Assembly (NCBI RefSeq): GCF_003977665.1
Contig: NZ_RYYV01000005.1
Span: 1 to 64,000 of the forward strand
Origin: Dyella choica
GTDB taxonomy: Bacteria; Pseudomonadota; Gammaproteobacteria; Xanthomonadales; Rhodanobacteraceae
Direction of reading: 5' to 3'
DNA: 64,000 nt
Below the pieces are notes generated by a model, which saw only the letters and a list, made by a program, of their open reading frames with translations, was not told where the DNA came from and searched no databases. This document shows positions 1 through 8,179 of the stretch, one piece after another. Each line of letters opens with the position of its first letter. Positions within the stretch are counted from its first letter, which is position 1. A program made the position numbers and the translations under genes.

Positions 1-139
1 GCGATGCTCGCAGACCTGGCTGCCGGCTTACTCCGATCCCGCCCCTTGCCGGAGCGGGATCTTCGAAACCCTACTGAGACTCGACGCTAATCAAGTCTCC
101 TTGGGAGAGAGGGGTATTGTGCGCCGCCACAAACCCTGC
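1..139. other. Upstream intergenic DNA before aceE
   Basis: No coding sequence is visible. It holds a perfect 8-bp inverted repeat (GATCCCGC at 35-42, GCGGGATC at 54-61) with an 11-nt loop, and small GAGAC/GTCTC and TCTCC/GGAGA repeats between 76 and 108. The first stem has no T-run, so it is at best a weak terminator for a gene left of the window. Confidence 0.4.
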
Positions 140-151
140 GCATACGTATGT
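140..151. promoter_or_regulatory. Palindrome shared with the aceF upstream region (candidate operator)
   Basis: GCATACGTATGT differs at one position from the perfect palindrome GCATACGTATGC at 19389-19400 upstream of aceF. Here it lies about 200 bp before aceE and some 37 bp upstream of a candidate -10. Its position and duplication suggest an operator for co-regulating the split pyruvate dehydrogenase genes. It does not resemble the E. coli PdhR site, and the binding protein is unknown. Confidence 0.4.
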
Positions 152-163
152 ATGGTCCGACAA

Positions 164-193
164 TTGGCGAGATCGTTGCGCCGAGGCTAGAAT
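164..193 (+). promoter_or_regulatory. Candidate aceE promoter
   Basis: TTGGCG (164-169) and TAGAAT (188-193) are separated by 18 bp. This is a fair sigma-70 match and would give a leader of about 150 nt before the ATG at 351. It is the best-looking promoter upstream of aceE, but it is inferred from consensus only. Confidence 0.35.
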
Positions 194-350
194 CGGGCGG
201 TTAGCTCGTCTTGCGGCGAACACGCCACGCGGTCCCTCACTGTTCCGTGCCGGCCCTAGCCGACGGATCGATGCCTGCCTCGGCTACGTCGCTGTCCCCG
301 GCGACGCGCACCCACCGCAATGGCGGCGCATGGCGCCGCGGAGACGCTTC

Positions 351-3044
351 ATGGATCAGCTCGACGACATCCTCCACCAGGACCTCGACCCCACCGAAAC
401 CCAGGAATGGGTCGAATCGCTCAACGCCGTCATCGATCGCGAAGGGACCGAGCGCGCGCATTTCCTGCTGGAGCGGCTGGTCGACTCCACCCGTCGTTCG
501 GGCGGCTATCTGCCGTTCGATCCGACCACCGAATACGTCAACACCATTCCGCCGCATCGGGAAGCAAAGATGTCCGGCGATGCCGCGATGGAGTGGCGCA
601 TCCGCACCCTGATCCGCTGGAACGCGATGGCGATGGTGGTGCGCGCCAATCGCAAGCCGGGCGAACTGGGCGGCCACATCGCCAGCTTCGCATCGTCCGC
701 TACGCTCTATGACGTAGGCTTCAACCACTTCTGGCGCGCGCCAAGCGCCGAGCATCCGGGCGACCTGGTGTTCCACCAGGGCCATTCCAGCCCCGGCGTG
801 TACGCGCGTTCCTTCCTCGAAGGCCGCATCACCGAGGACCAGCTCGACCTGTTCCGCATGGAAGTGCTCGGGGGCGGCCGCGGCCTTTCCTCGTATCCGC
901 ACCCGTGGCTGATGCCCGACTACTGGCAGGTGCCGACGGTCTCGATGGGCCTGGGGCCGATCCAGGCCATCTACCAGGCGCAGTTCTGGAAGTATCTGGA
1001 ACACCGTGGCCTGATGCCGAAGACCGACCGCAAGATCTGGTGCTTCATGGGCGACGGCGAATGCGACGAACCCGAGTCGCTCGGTGCGATCTCGCTGGCC
1101 GGTCGCGAAGGCCTGGACAACCTCGTCTTCGTGATCAACTGCAACCTGCAGCGCCTTGACGGCCCTGTGCGCGGTAACGGCAAGATCATCCAGGAACTGG
1201 AAGGCGTGTTCCGCGGCGCCGGCTGGAACGCCATCAAGGTGGTCTGGGGCAGCTACTGGGACCCGCTCCTGGCGCGCGACAAGAACGGTGTGCTGCGCAA
1301 GCTGATGATGGAAACCGTCGACGGCGAATACCAGGCCTGCAAGGCATTCGGCGGCGCGTACACGCGCGAACACTTCTTCGGCAAGTACCCGGAGACGCGC
1401 GAGATGGTCGCCAACCTCAGCGACGACGACATCTGGCGCCTCAATCGTGGCGGCCACGACCCGCACAAGGTGTACGCGGCCTATCACGCGGCGGTGAATA
1501 CCAAGGGCATGCCCACCGTGATCCTCGCCAAGACGGTGAAGGGCTACGGCATGGGCGCGGCCGGTGAATCGCAGAACCCCACGCACCAGCAGAAGAAGCT
1601 GGACGATGAGGCCGTGCGCCACTTCCGCGACCGCTTCAACATCCCGGTGCCGGATGACAAGCTCAAGGACGTGCCGTACTACCATCCCGGCAAGGATTCG
1701 CCGGAAGTGCAGTACATGCTTGAGCGCCGCAAGGTCCTGGGCGGTTCGCTGCCGCAGCGCCGCCGCCACACGGACGTGAAGCTCAAGGCGCCGGAACTGG
1801 CGGCGTTCGAGCAGATCACCAAGGGTACGGGCGACCGCGAAATCTCCACCACCATGGCCCTGGTGCGCGGCATGAACCTGTTGCTGCGCGACAAGGGTAT
1901 TGGCCCGCGCGTGGTGCCGATCGTCGCCGACGAAGCGCGCACCTTCGGCATGGAAGGCATGTTCCGCCAGATCGGCATCTACGCGCCGTTCGGCCAGAAG
2001 TACCGTCCGCAGGACGCAGACCAGCTGCTGTACTACCGCGAAGACCAGAAGGGCCAGGTGCTGCAGGAAGGCATCTCCGAAGCCGGCGGCATGGCCGCGT
2101 GGATGGCGGCGGCGACCAGCTACAGCATCAGCAACCAGCCGATGCTGCCGTTCTTCATCTACTACTCGATGTTCGGCTTCCAGCGTATCGGCGATCTGGC
2201 CTGGGCGGCCGGCGACATGCGTTCGCGTGGCTTCCTGATCGGCGGCACCTCGGGCCGCACCACGCTCAACGGCGAAGGCCTCCAGCACGAAGACGGTCAT
2301 TCGCACCTGATGGCCGGCGCGATTCCGAACGTGCGCGCCTACGACCCGACTTTCTCCTACGAAGTGGCGGTGATCCTGCAGGACGGCACCCGCCGTATGC
2401 TGGAGGATCAGGAAGATGTGTATTACTACATCACCGTGATGAACGAGAACTATGCCCATCCCGATCTGCCGCAAGGGGTCGAGGAAGGCATCGTCAAGGG
2501 CATGTACCTGTTCAAGGATGCCGGCAAGCCGAAGAAGGGCGAGCCGCGCGTGCAACTGCTCGGCTCGGGCACCATCCTGCGCGAAGTGATCGCCGCGGCG
2601 GAACTGCTGGAGAAGGACTTCGGCGTCAGCGCCGACATCTGGTCCGTGCCCAGCTTCATCGAAGTGCGACGTGACGGTTTCGATGCCGAGCGCTGGAACC
2701 GCCTGCATCCGGAAGCCGAGCAACGTGTGCCGTACATCACCGGCCTATTGCAGGGCCGTCAGGGTCCGGCGATTGCTGCTACCGACTATGTTCGCGAATA
2801 CGCCGACCAGATCCGCGCCTTCATGCCGGACGGCATGAACTACACCGTACTCGGCACCGATGGCTTCGGCCGCTCGGATACGCGCGAGCACCTGCGCGGC
2901 TACTTCGAAGTGGACCGCTACTGGATTGCGCATGCCGCCCTCGCCGCGTTGGCAAAGGACGGCAAGGTCAACGCCAAGGATGTATCGCGTGCGATCCGCG
3001 AATACAAGCTCGATCCGGACAAGCCCAACCCGCTGTCGATGTAA
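351..3044 (+). CDS. aceE: Pyruvate dehydrogenase E1 component, homodimeric type
   Basis: Thiamine-diphosphate-dependent E1 subunit of the pyruvate dehydrogenase complex. It decarboxylates pyruvate and passes the acetyl group to lipoyl-E2 in the cytoplasm. The 897-residue product matches the usual length of about 887 for the homodimeric proteobacterial type. The ThDP/Mg motif begins with GDGECDEPES near residue 234 and runs on to NCNLQRLDGPVRGN. The ATG at 351 (MDQLDDILHQD) is chosen because homologues start there and GGAGA lies 6 nt upstream; the frame is open back to 117, but that extension is low-complexity arginine/alanine sequence. E2 and E3 are not adjacent but lie at 19.5-22.7 kb. The gene stands alone between a candidate promoter and a strong terminator. 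Confidence 0.97.
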   Translation: MDQLDDILHQDLDPTETQEWVESLNAVIDREGTERAHFLLERLVDSTRRSGGYLPFDPTTEYVNTIPPHREAKMSGDAAMEWRIRTLIRWNAMAMVVRANRKPGELGGHIASFASSATLYDVGFNHFWRAPSAEHPGDLVFHQGHSSPGVYARSFLEGRITEDQLDLFRMEVLGGGRGLSSYPHPWLMPDYWQVPTVSMGLGPIQAIYQAQFWKYLEHRGLMPKTDRKIWCFMGDGECDEPESLGAISLAGREGLDNLVFVINCNLQRLDGPVRGNGKIIQELEGVFRGAGWNAIKVVWGSYWDPLLARDKNGVLRKLMMETVDGEYQACKAFGGAYTREHFFGKYPETREMVANLSDDDIWRLNRGGHDPHKVYAAYHAAVNTKGMPTVILAKTVKGYGMGAAGESQNPTHQQKKLDDEAVRHFRDRFNIPVPDDKLKDVPYYHPGKDSPEVQYMLERRKVLGGSLPQRRRHTDVKLKAPELAAFEQITKGTGDREISTTMALVRGMNLLLRDKGIGPRVVPIVADEARTFGMEGMFRQIGIYAPFGQKYRPQDADQLLYYREDQKGQVLQEGISEAGGMAAWMAAATSYSISNQPMLPFFIYYSMFGFQRIGDLAWAAGDMRSRGFLIGGTSGRTTLNGEGLQHEDGHSHLMAGAIPNVRAYDPTFSYEVAVILQDGTRRMLEDQEDVYYYITVMNENYAHPDLPQGVEEGIVKGMYLFKDAGKPKKGEPRVQLLGSGTILREVIAAAELLEKDFGVSADIWSVPSFIEVRRDGFDAERWNRLHPEAEQRVPYITGLLQGRQGPAIAATDYVREYADQIRAFMPDGMNYTVLGTDGFGRSDTREHLRGYFEVDRYWIAHAALAALAKDGKVNAKDVSRAIREYKLDPDKPNPLSM

Positions 3045-3052
3045 GAAATGAG

Positions 3053-3078
3053 AAGCCCGCCGAAAGGCGGGCTTTTTT
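3053..3078 (+). terminator. Rho-independent terminator of aceE
   Basis: A perfect stem AAGCCCGCC (3053-3061) and GGCGGGCTT (3066-3074) closes a GAAA tetraloop and runs into six T residues (3073-3078), 9 nt after the aceE stop. Confidence 0.93.
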
Positions 3079-3088
3079 ATGTACGTCC

Positions 3089-3192
3089 GTCATTTCCGCG
3101 CAAGCGAAGGCGCTTTTCAATGGCGAATGCCGGTCAATCCATTTTCATTGGCACATCAGAGAAAAATGGCTTCCCGCTTGCGCGGGAATGAC
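3089..3192. repeat. Inverted pair of GTCATTCCCGCG-type repeats
   Basis: GTCATTTCCGCGCAAGCG (3089-3106) is matched in inverse orientation by CGCTTGCGCGGGAATGAC (3175-3192). The unit resembles the widespread proteobacterial GTCATTCCCGCG repeat. A related inverted pair occurs at 46553-46669. Confidence 0.65.
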
Positions 3193-3209
3193 GTCTTCAC
3201 AGGAGCCGC

Positions 3210-3524
3210 TCAATCCTCTTCTCGGCGCAGCGCGCGATAAAGCAGGAACAGCGCACCCACGGTGCCGGCAACGATCGCCGCCGTGGCCACCGGGTGCCGG
3301 CCCGCATGGCGGCGCAGGCGGCGGTACTGGTAATTGGCTTCGTCGGCCAGGTCTTCGGCGCGGCGCGCAATGCGCTTGCTGGCATTGCTGCTGCTGAGCC
3401 TGCCTACTGCCCGGCGACCGCGAGAAAGCCAGTCGTCGGCGGTATCGGCGGCACCGTCTGCATACTCGCGCACACGGTTGCCAAGGTGGTCGAGTCGGCG
3501 TTCGATGTCGGCTTGCCTGCTCAT
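3210..3524 (-). CDS. DUF883/ElaB-like membrane-anchored protein
   Basis: A 104-residue protein with a charged helical N-terminal part (about residues 1-75, rich in Arg, Asp and Ala) and one hydrophobic segment near residues 78-96 beginning HPVATAAIVAGTVGALFLLY, followed by a short charged tail. This layout fits the DUF883 (ElaB/YqjD) family, whose members are inner-membrane proteins in which the C-terminal segment anchors the protein; ribosome association has been reported for YqjD. The start is supported by GAAGGAA upstream of the ATG. It stands alone, running toward the convergent aceE terminator. The specific role here is unknown. Confidence 0.7.
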   Translation of the reverse strand: MSRQADIERRLDHLGNRVREYADGAADTADDWLSRGRRAVGRLSSSNASKRIARRAEDLADEANYQYRRLRRHAGRHPVATAAIVAGTVGALFLLYRALRREED

Positions 3525-3648
3525 GGCATTGTTCCTTCTCTCGGTGTTTCCAGGGTTTTAAGAACTTGCCAGCGCTAACGTGAGCAGGACGTTAACCGAA
3601 AGTCGACATTCGGGCTTTGATTTGCGTCATCTGCACAGTTGCCACGCG

Positions 3649-3674
3649 CAGGCTGGAATGGCCATTTCAGCCTA
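3649..3674. repeat. Half copy of the CTGGGAT palindromic repeat
   Basis: A degenerate single-hairpin copy: AGGCTGGAATGG faces CCATTTCAGCCT, ending in CCTAC. It lies just downstream of the MFS gene stop and belongs to the dispersed family described at 5031, 6696, 30444 and elsewhere. Confidence 0.55.
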
Positions 3675-3680
3675 CACGAT

Positions 3681-4925
3681 TCATGCCGACGAAGACGCCA
3701 TGTGCAGCCGCTGCCTGCGTCGCAGGGTAGGGAACAGCAGCACCCACAGCCCGACCACCGCCAGAGTGCCGATGCCGCCAACCACGGCCGAGCCGACCGC
3801 GCCCAGCCAGGCGGCCACCATGCCGGATTCGAACTCGCCGAGCTGATTGGAGGTGTTGATGAAAATCGCATTCACTGCACTTACGCGACCGCGCATGGCG
3901 TCGGGCGTATCCAATTGCACCAGCGAGCCGCGGATCACCATGCTGACCATGTCGAAGGCACCCAGCGCAAACAGTGCCAGCAGCGACAGCCACAGCACTT
4001 TGGACAACGCAAACACCAGCGTCGCCACGCCAAAGCCGGCCACCGAGGCGAACATGATCTTGCCCACGTTGCGCTCCATGCTGTGCCGCGCCAGCCACAA
4101 CGACATCAGCAAGGCGCCGAAGGCGGGGGCCGCGCGCAACAAGCCCAAGCCCCATGGCCCGGTATGCAAAATGTCCTTGGCAAAGATTGGCAGCAGCGCG
4201 GTTGCGCCGCCCAGCAGCACGGCAAAAAGGTCCATCGAAATCACGCCAAGCACGTCTTTGCGCTCGCGGATGAAATGGACTCCGGCAAACAAAGTCTTCA
4301 GCGTAGCCGGTTCGCGCTTCGGCGGTGCCTGCTCGTAGCGCAGCTGCGACACCATCACGGTGGAAACCAGATACAAAGCCGCCGCCGCTGCATAGACGAC
4401 GCCAGGGCCGGCGACATACAGAAGGCCGCCCAACGCCGGTCCCATGATCATGGCCGCCTGCATTGCCGAAGCGTTTACCGCCATGGCGCGCGGCAGCAGG
4501 GTGGTAGGAACCAGCGCTGGTACCATGGACTGCAGCGATGGTGACTCGAACGCCTTGGCGGTGCTGACTGCAAAGATCAGCAGCAGGACGCCCGCTTCGT
4601 TGATCGCATGCAGCAAGGTCATCGTCGCCAGCATTACGATCGCCAGCCATTCCACGATCTGCCCGATCAGCACGATGCGCCGCCGATCGAACTGGTCGGC
4701 CAGGTGGCCGGCAGGCAGCGCCAGCAGAACCGACGGAAAAAATTGCACCAGGCCAATCAGCCCCAGATCGAATGCGCGACCGGTGATCGCGTAGATCTGC
4801 CAGCCCACCGCCACGGAGAGCATCTGGAAGCCGAAACTGGAGGCGGTGCGGGCGCACCAGAAAGCAAGGTAGGCGCGGTGGTGGAGCAGCGAATCGGCCG
4901 AGTTCGGCGCGGATTTGGGTGACAT
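3681..4925 (-). CDS. MFS transporter, EntS-like (MFS_3) family
   Basis: A 414-residue integral membrane protein with about 12 hydrophobic segments. Between segments 2 and 3 it has a motif-A-like loop (GHLADQFDRRR, near residues 73-83). The overall pattern, including FESPSLQSMVPALVP and the repeated Gly/Ala-rich helices, fits the MFS_3 group that includes the enterobactin exporter EntS and many uncharacterised effluxers. It should be a proton-driven exporter in the inner membrane; the substrate cannot be told from sequence. It is a single gene on the minus strand with no siderophore or resistance genes nearby. The start at MSPKSAPNSADS precedes the first helix by a normal distance. Confidence 0.8.
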   Translation of the reverse strand: MSPKSAPNSADSLLHHRAYLAFWCARTASSFGFQMLSVAVGWQIYAITGRAFDLGLIGLVQFFPSVLLALPAGHLADQFDRRRIVLIGQIVEWLAIVMLATMTLLHAINEAGVLLLIFAVSTAKAFESPSLQSMVPALVPTTLLPRAMAVNASAMQAAMIMGPALGGLLYVAGPGVVYAAAAALYLVSTVMVSQLRYEQAPPKREPATLKTLFAGVHFIRERKDVLGVISMDLFAVLLGGATALLPIFAKDILHTGPWGLGLLRAAPAFGALLMSLWLARHSMERNVGKIMFASVAGFGVATLVFALSKVLWLSLLALFALGAFDMVSMVIRGSLVQLDTPDAMRGRVSAVNAIFINTSNQLGEFESGMVAAWLGAVGSAVVGGIGTLAVVGLWVLLFPTLRRRQRLHMASSSA

Positions 4926-4968
4926 GCGGGGTCCCTGGCTGGAGCAGGCATTATCGGGGGATTGGGGT

Positions 4969-5027
4969 GTTCTGATCTATTCAATCTACCCGTCACCGCT
5001 CCATATGCGATCCCGGCTGCACTCCAA
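4969..5027. repeat. Partial relative of the TA-flanked inverted-repeat element
   Basis: From TTCTGATCTATTC to about 5027 the sequence aligns with the left end of the element at 10745-11035 at roughly three quarters of positions, including CTACCCGTCACCGC. Only the left end is present; the CTGGGAT repeat at 5031 follows directly. Confidence 0.5.
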
Positions 5028-5030
5028 CGC

Positions 5031-5102
5031 GTAGGCTGGGGTGCAAACCCCAGCATTGCCATCCGCACACATCGCTATGTTGGGGTTTGCACCCCAACCT
5101 AC
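5031..5102. repeat. CTGGGAT-family palindromic repeat, GGGGTGCAAACCCC subtype
   Basis: Two hairpin arms in inverse orientation: GTAGGCTGGGGTGCAAACCC at the left edge and its near-complement ending CCAACCTAC at 5102. Each arm is itself a hairpin (GGGGT-GCAA-ACCCC). The full unit is 72 bp. Confidence 0.8.
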
Positions 5103-5568
5103 ACGCTGCAAGCCTCCGGCTCATACGTAAACCTGCACGTACGTGGCCGAGACTCCCGGCTGCGCGCCAACATGGCTGGCTTCGAAGCGCGGCTCGACGC
5201 GCACTTTTTCGTGCACATGCACCGCAACTAGTGTAGTTAACCTCGACTTTCAGGCCGAAATCGACTCCCTGGATACCGACGATGCCCGCCTTACGCGACG
5301 CGACGGCATCCACGTCCCCTGCAGCAGACGCTACCGTGCGGCATTGTGGGAGCGCTTCGGTCGGTCATCGGCGGCCTAGCGACGCTCTGATCGATGCAAT
5401 CAGCTGGCTGGGTGCGGTGATGAAGTGGTCCAGATCAAGCTGGATTTCCAGGCTGCTTGCAGCTGCGGTTGACGTGATTGCGCCCGCGCCCAGATCAATG
5501 AAGACGAGCCGCGTGCGACGCCTACACCCCGCCCAACGCTCTGTCGGACGGGGAAAACGCACTGACGA

Positions 5569-6396
5569 TTATTGAAAAACAGCAACCTGTCCCATTCCCG
5601 TACGGCAGAAAGCAGGAATACACCCCTCCAAGGTGGTGGGGTAGAAACCAGCGGTGGGACCGGAAAGACAATTCACATACGCGGAAATGGATCCTGTTTG
5701 GCCCGCGCTGGCGGGGTCAGCGGACCGCATAATGCATCTCCCCATGATCGTCAGTTTTGCAGAAACCATGCCAACAACTATGGTGCCATAATAGGAAGTG
5801 CCGATAGTGTAGAAATTTTGGTTAATAATGGTGCTGGTGCTAGGGGCTACAGGATTTACATAATTGGAAGTCGCCTGCAGGCTGCCGGAGATATTAGCCT
5901 CGCTTCCGTCATTTATTTTGAGATCGGGCGACTCTTTGAATGTGCCGTTCACTATGGCGCCCGCTTTAGGCAGGTGCTTGGAAGCTTTTGAGTTGGGTTG
6001 TTTGCAAGACCCTCCATCCAATGTCTCTTCGCCAATGACGACGTTAGACTGGTTGGTAACGTCTATGCCTCCGATTTTTTGACAAATTTTCTGCCGGTAT
6101 ACATCGGCATTTTCCGGCTGTTGCCCGGGTATCAAGAGCAGCTCGCCATTTTCCTGCTTTTCCAGCACCTGCCCGATCACGATTTTTTTGCCAGCTTCGT
6201 CAGGGCTGTCGACTTCAATCGAACGATGAATGATGACCTTGCCATCGGCATTGGTATTTTCGGTATAAGAAACGACGCCAGGTACCGTGGCGGGAGTGAA
6301 GTGGTCGTCTTCGGCGCTTTGCTGTTGGGCCATACTGAACGAGGGAGTGGTGGCAGCGGCCAAACCCAGGACCATGTATTTGATTGGCAGATGCAT
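5569..6396 (-). CDS. Uncharacterised secreted protein, AT-richer than its surroundings
   Basis: I do not recognise this 275-residue protein. It starts with a signal peptide (MHLPIKYMVLGLAAATTPSF, probable cleavage after SMA), so it should be periplasmic or released. The mature part is rich in Ser, Thr, Asn and Gly and has about seven cysteines (for example QKICQKIGG, GGSCKQPN and CIPAFC near the C-terminus) that could form disulfides. A Thr/Ser/Asn/Tyr-rich stretch near residues 170-205 suggests a beta-rich surface domain. GAGGCGA precedes the ATG. The gene and its upstream DNA have clearly lower GC than the flanking genes, which hints at recent acquisition. It stands alone between two gene-poor, repeat-containing regions. 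Confidence 0.6.
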   Translation of the reverse strand: MHLPIKYMVLGLAAATTPSFSMAQQQSAEDDHFTPATVPGVVSYTENTNADGKVIIHRSIEVDSPDEAGKKIVIGQVLEKQENGELLLIPGQQPENADVYRQKICQKIGGIDVTNQSNVVIGEETLDGGSCKQPNSKASKHLPKAGAIVNGTFKESPDLKINDGSEANISGSLQATSNYVNPVAPSTSTIINQNFYTIGTSYYGTIVVGMVSAKLTIMGRCIMRSADPASAGQTGSISAYVNCLSGPTAGFYPTTLEGCIPAFCRTGMGQVAVFQ

Positions 6397-6904
6397 AAGA
6401 GTCGCCTCAATCGGAAGGGGTAAGGGTGACTATAAAAAAGCACGGCGGCGAAAGTGCAAGGACTTTTCCTTAAAATTTAGGCTTGGCATGCAAAATAAAG
6501 TAATTGAGATAAATCTCAGGTCATGTGACATTGTTTGTTGCGCGTATGCGAGTTAAACGGCCTGATATTTCGATTGCGCGGGGCCGAGCTTTGTCTGTCG
6601 GGAACCGTTCGCCATCGAGCGCCGTCATGCGGCCTATGCCTGCATGCTCGAAGAGGTGTTCAATCACATTCTCAAGGAAGCAACCCACATAGCACGTAGG
6701 CTGCGATGGCAATCCCAGCATTGCGACACCCTAGACACGAAGCTGGGATTTCATCCCAGCCTACGCGGTTCGTCGCCGGGCACTGCCAAACGCGCATAGA
6801 GTGTAGCGTCGGCTGCGTGGCATACATCAGGGCATCTGTAACGGTTGCATCTGGGCTGGTGCTCGTTTCAAGCTAGAGGCCTCACTTCGCTGGGACCGCC
6901 GCCG
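6397..6904. other. Intergenic region with AT-rich part, gene remnant and a repeat
   Basis: The first 140 bp upstream of the minus-strand secreted gene are AT-rich and probably hold its promoter. A plus-strand frame at 6566-6799 encodes a protein-like run starting REPFAIERRHAAYACMLEEV and ending in repeat sequence; it has no good start and looks like a gene fragment. A CTGGGAT-family repeat follows at 6696-6764. Confidence 0.4.
6696..6764. repeat. CTGGGAT-family palindromic repeat
   Basis: A 69-bp unit beginning GTAGGCTGCGATGGCAATCC and ending GGATTTCATCCCAGCCTAC, with two inverted hairpin arms around a short spacer. Confidence 0.85.
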
Positions 6905-7642
6905 ATGACCCGTACGCCTTTCCGCCATGCCCTGGTCGCGACCGCTGCCTGTGGCTGGCTGCTGCTTGCCGCCTGTTCACCGGATCAGAACTCCCCGTCG
7001 CCGGAGGATGCCGCCAAAGCGCAGGCGCAGCAGATGACCCAGGAAGCGAACCGGGAACTTGAGACCTACCAGCAAGCGCTGCAAGCTAAGAACGATGAGC
7101 TTGCAGCTCAGATCGGCGAGACCATCGTCAAGCAATTCCCGGCATCCGATGCGGCCAAGCAAGTCCAGCAAAGCTTGCCCGAGGTGGCGCAGCGGGCGAA
7201 GGAATCGGCCGAAAAACGGCGCCTGGAGGCGAATTGGAGCTACCAGGTCGGCCCGATGGAAGGCGGTACGCAATCGACCGCCAGCCTCTACAGCACGCGG
7301 CCCAGCGGCGATCGCTCAGTGCGGCTGGTATTGCGCCGCCATACCCAATGGGGCCAGAGCGTATTCCTGTTCGGCACCGGGCACGGCTTTGCATGCAAAG
7401 GCAATTGCACGATCACCGCCCAGTTCGACGGCAAGCCGCATCCGCTGCGCGCCTTCCTGCCGACCACCGGCAGCGAGCCGGCGATTTTCATCCGCGATGA
7501 CAAGCCTTTCATTACCGCCCTGGAGAAGACCAGGCGCATCAGTATGAACGTCACCACGCGCGATGGCGACCAGCAGGAACTGGTGTTCGAGGTAGGCGGT
7601 TTCGATGCGTCCAAATGGCAGCCGGTGGGCGGCAAGAAGTAG
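6905..7642 (+). CDS. Putative lipoprotein, uncharacterised
   Basis: A 245-residue protein with a type II signal peptide and lipobox LLAAC, so it is predicted to be lipid-anchored at the cell envelope. Residues about 35-110 form a Gln/Ala/Glu-rich helical, probably coiled-coil, segment. The C-terminal half (from NWSYQVGPMEGG) looks like a beta-rich domain with two cysteines in ACKGNC. The start MTRTPFRHALV at 6905 is chosen because it places the lipobox at a normal distance; the frame is open slightly further upstream. No family name is recognised with confidence. Another lipoprotein gene follows after 63 bp. Confidence 0.65.
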   Translation: MTRTPFRHALVATAACGWLLLAACSPDQNSPSPEDAAKAQAQQMTQEANRELETYQQALQAKNDELAAQIGETIVKQFPASDAAKQVQQSLPEVAQRAKESAEKRRLEANWSYQVGPMEGGTQSTASLYSTRPSGDRSVRLVLRRHTQWGQSVFLFGTGHGFACKGNCTITAQFDGKPHPLRAFLPTTGSEPAIFIRDDKPFITALEKTRRISMNVTTRDGDQQELVFEVGGFDASKWQPVGGKK

Positions 7643-7705
7643 GCCCGTGCACCGGTAGTTGGCTCGCGCGTTAGGGTGACTACCTGGATCAAGGAGGCAG
7701 GTGTC

Positions 7706-8179
7706 ATGTCGAAGCTACGCATTCTGGCTCTCGTGCTTCTTGGTGTGCTGCTGACAGCATGCGAAACCGCGCCGTATGCGCAGCGCCTCCAGCAACGCCA
7801 ACAGGCCTACAACGCTGCTGCCGGCGCGCCGGTACGCAGCTTCCGTCTGATCATGGGGATGCAGATCTATTCGTGGGAGCCGCTCAGCGATTCGCAGCTG
7901 GTGATCTACACGCTACCCAGCAAGGCCTATCTGCTTGACGTGTGGCCTTGCAACAATCTCACCTTCACCAATTTCATCGGCTTGACCAGTTTTACCAATG
8001 AAGTGCAGACCGGCTTCGACAAGGTACTCACCGGCCGACCTTATATTCCTTGCGTGATCAAGCAGATTCGCCCGATCGACCTGGCGCAGTTCAAGCTCGA
8101 AAAGGAAAGCCAGCGTCACATCGACAGTTTGCCGCGCGATAACAGCGGCAATGCGCCCGCGTCCAGCAGCAGCCGATAA
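7706..8179 (+). CDS. DUF6491-like lipoprotein
   Basis: A 157-residue predicted lipoprotein (signal MSKLRILALVLLGVLLTAC). The ATG at 7706 is preceded by AAGGAGG, and the mature chain would start at the lipobox cysteine. The body contains FRLIMGMQIYSWEPLSDSQL, a central PCNNL segment and CVIKQIRPIDL near the end. This matches the pattern I know from the DUF6491 family of Xanthomonadales envelope proteins, with two conserved cysteines that could form a disulfide. The function is unknown. The stop codon overlaps the start of the next gene (TAATG), which implies translational coupling. Confidence 0.65.
   Translation: MSKLRILALVLLGVLLTACETAPYAQRLQQRQQAYNAAAGAPVRSFRLIMGMQIYSWEPLSDSQLVIYTLPSKAYLLDVWPCNNLTFTNFIGLTSFTNEVQTGFDKVLTGRPYIPCVIKQIRPIDLAQFKLEKESQRHIDSLPRDNSGNAPASSSSR

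Larger units (their letters stand above)
4926..5568. other. Gene-poor intergenic region with decayed sequence
   Basis: About 640 bp without a convincing gene. It contains a partial relative of the TA-flanked element (4969-5027), a full CTGGGAT-family repeat (5031-5102) and short unrecognised reading frames on the minus strand. One of these is a 33-codon GTG-started frame at 5121-5222 ending in GVSATYVQVYV; another ends at 5365. These look like gene remnants rather than functional genes. Confidence 0.5.

Noticed and set aside
237-2723. Long minus-strand open frame (828 codons) across aceE
   Set aside because: It is the antisense shadow of aceE in GC-rich DNA; its translation is His/Val/Gln/Arg-rich with no family signature, while the plus strand encodes a full conserved enzyme.
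5379-5398. Possible further end of the TA-flanked element (GACGCTCTGAT)
   Set aside because: The match is only about 11-12 bases and does not extend on either side; it could be chance.
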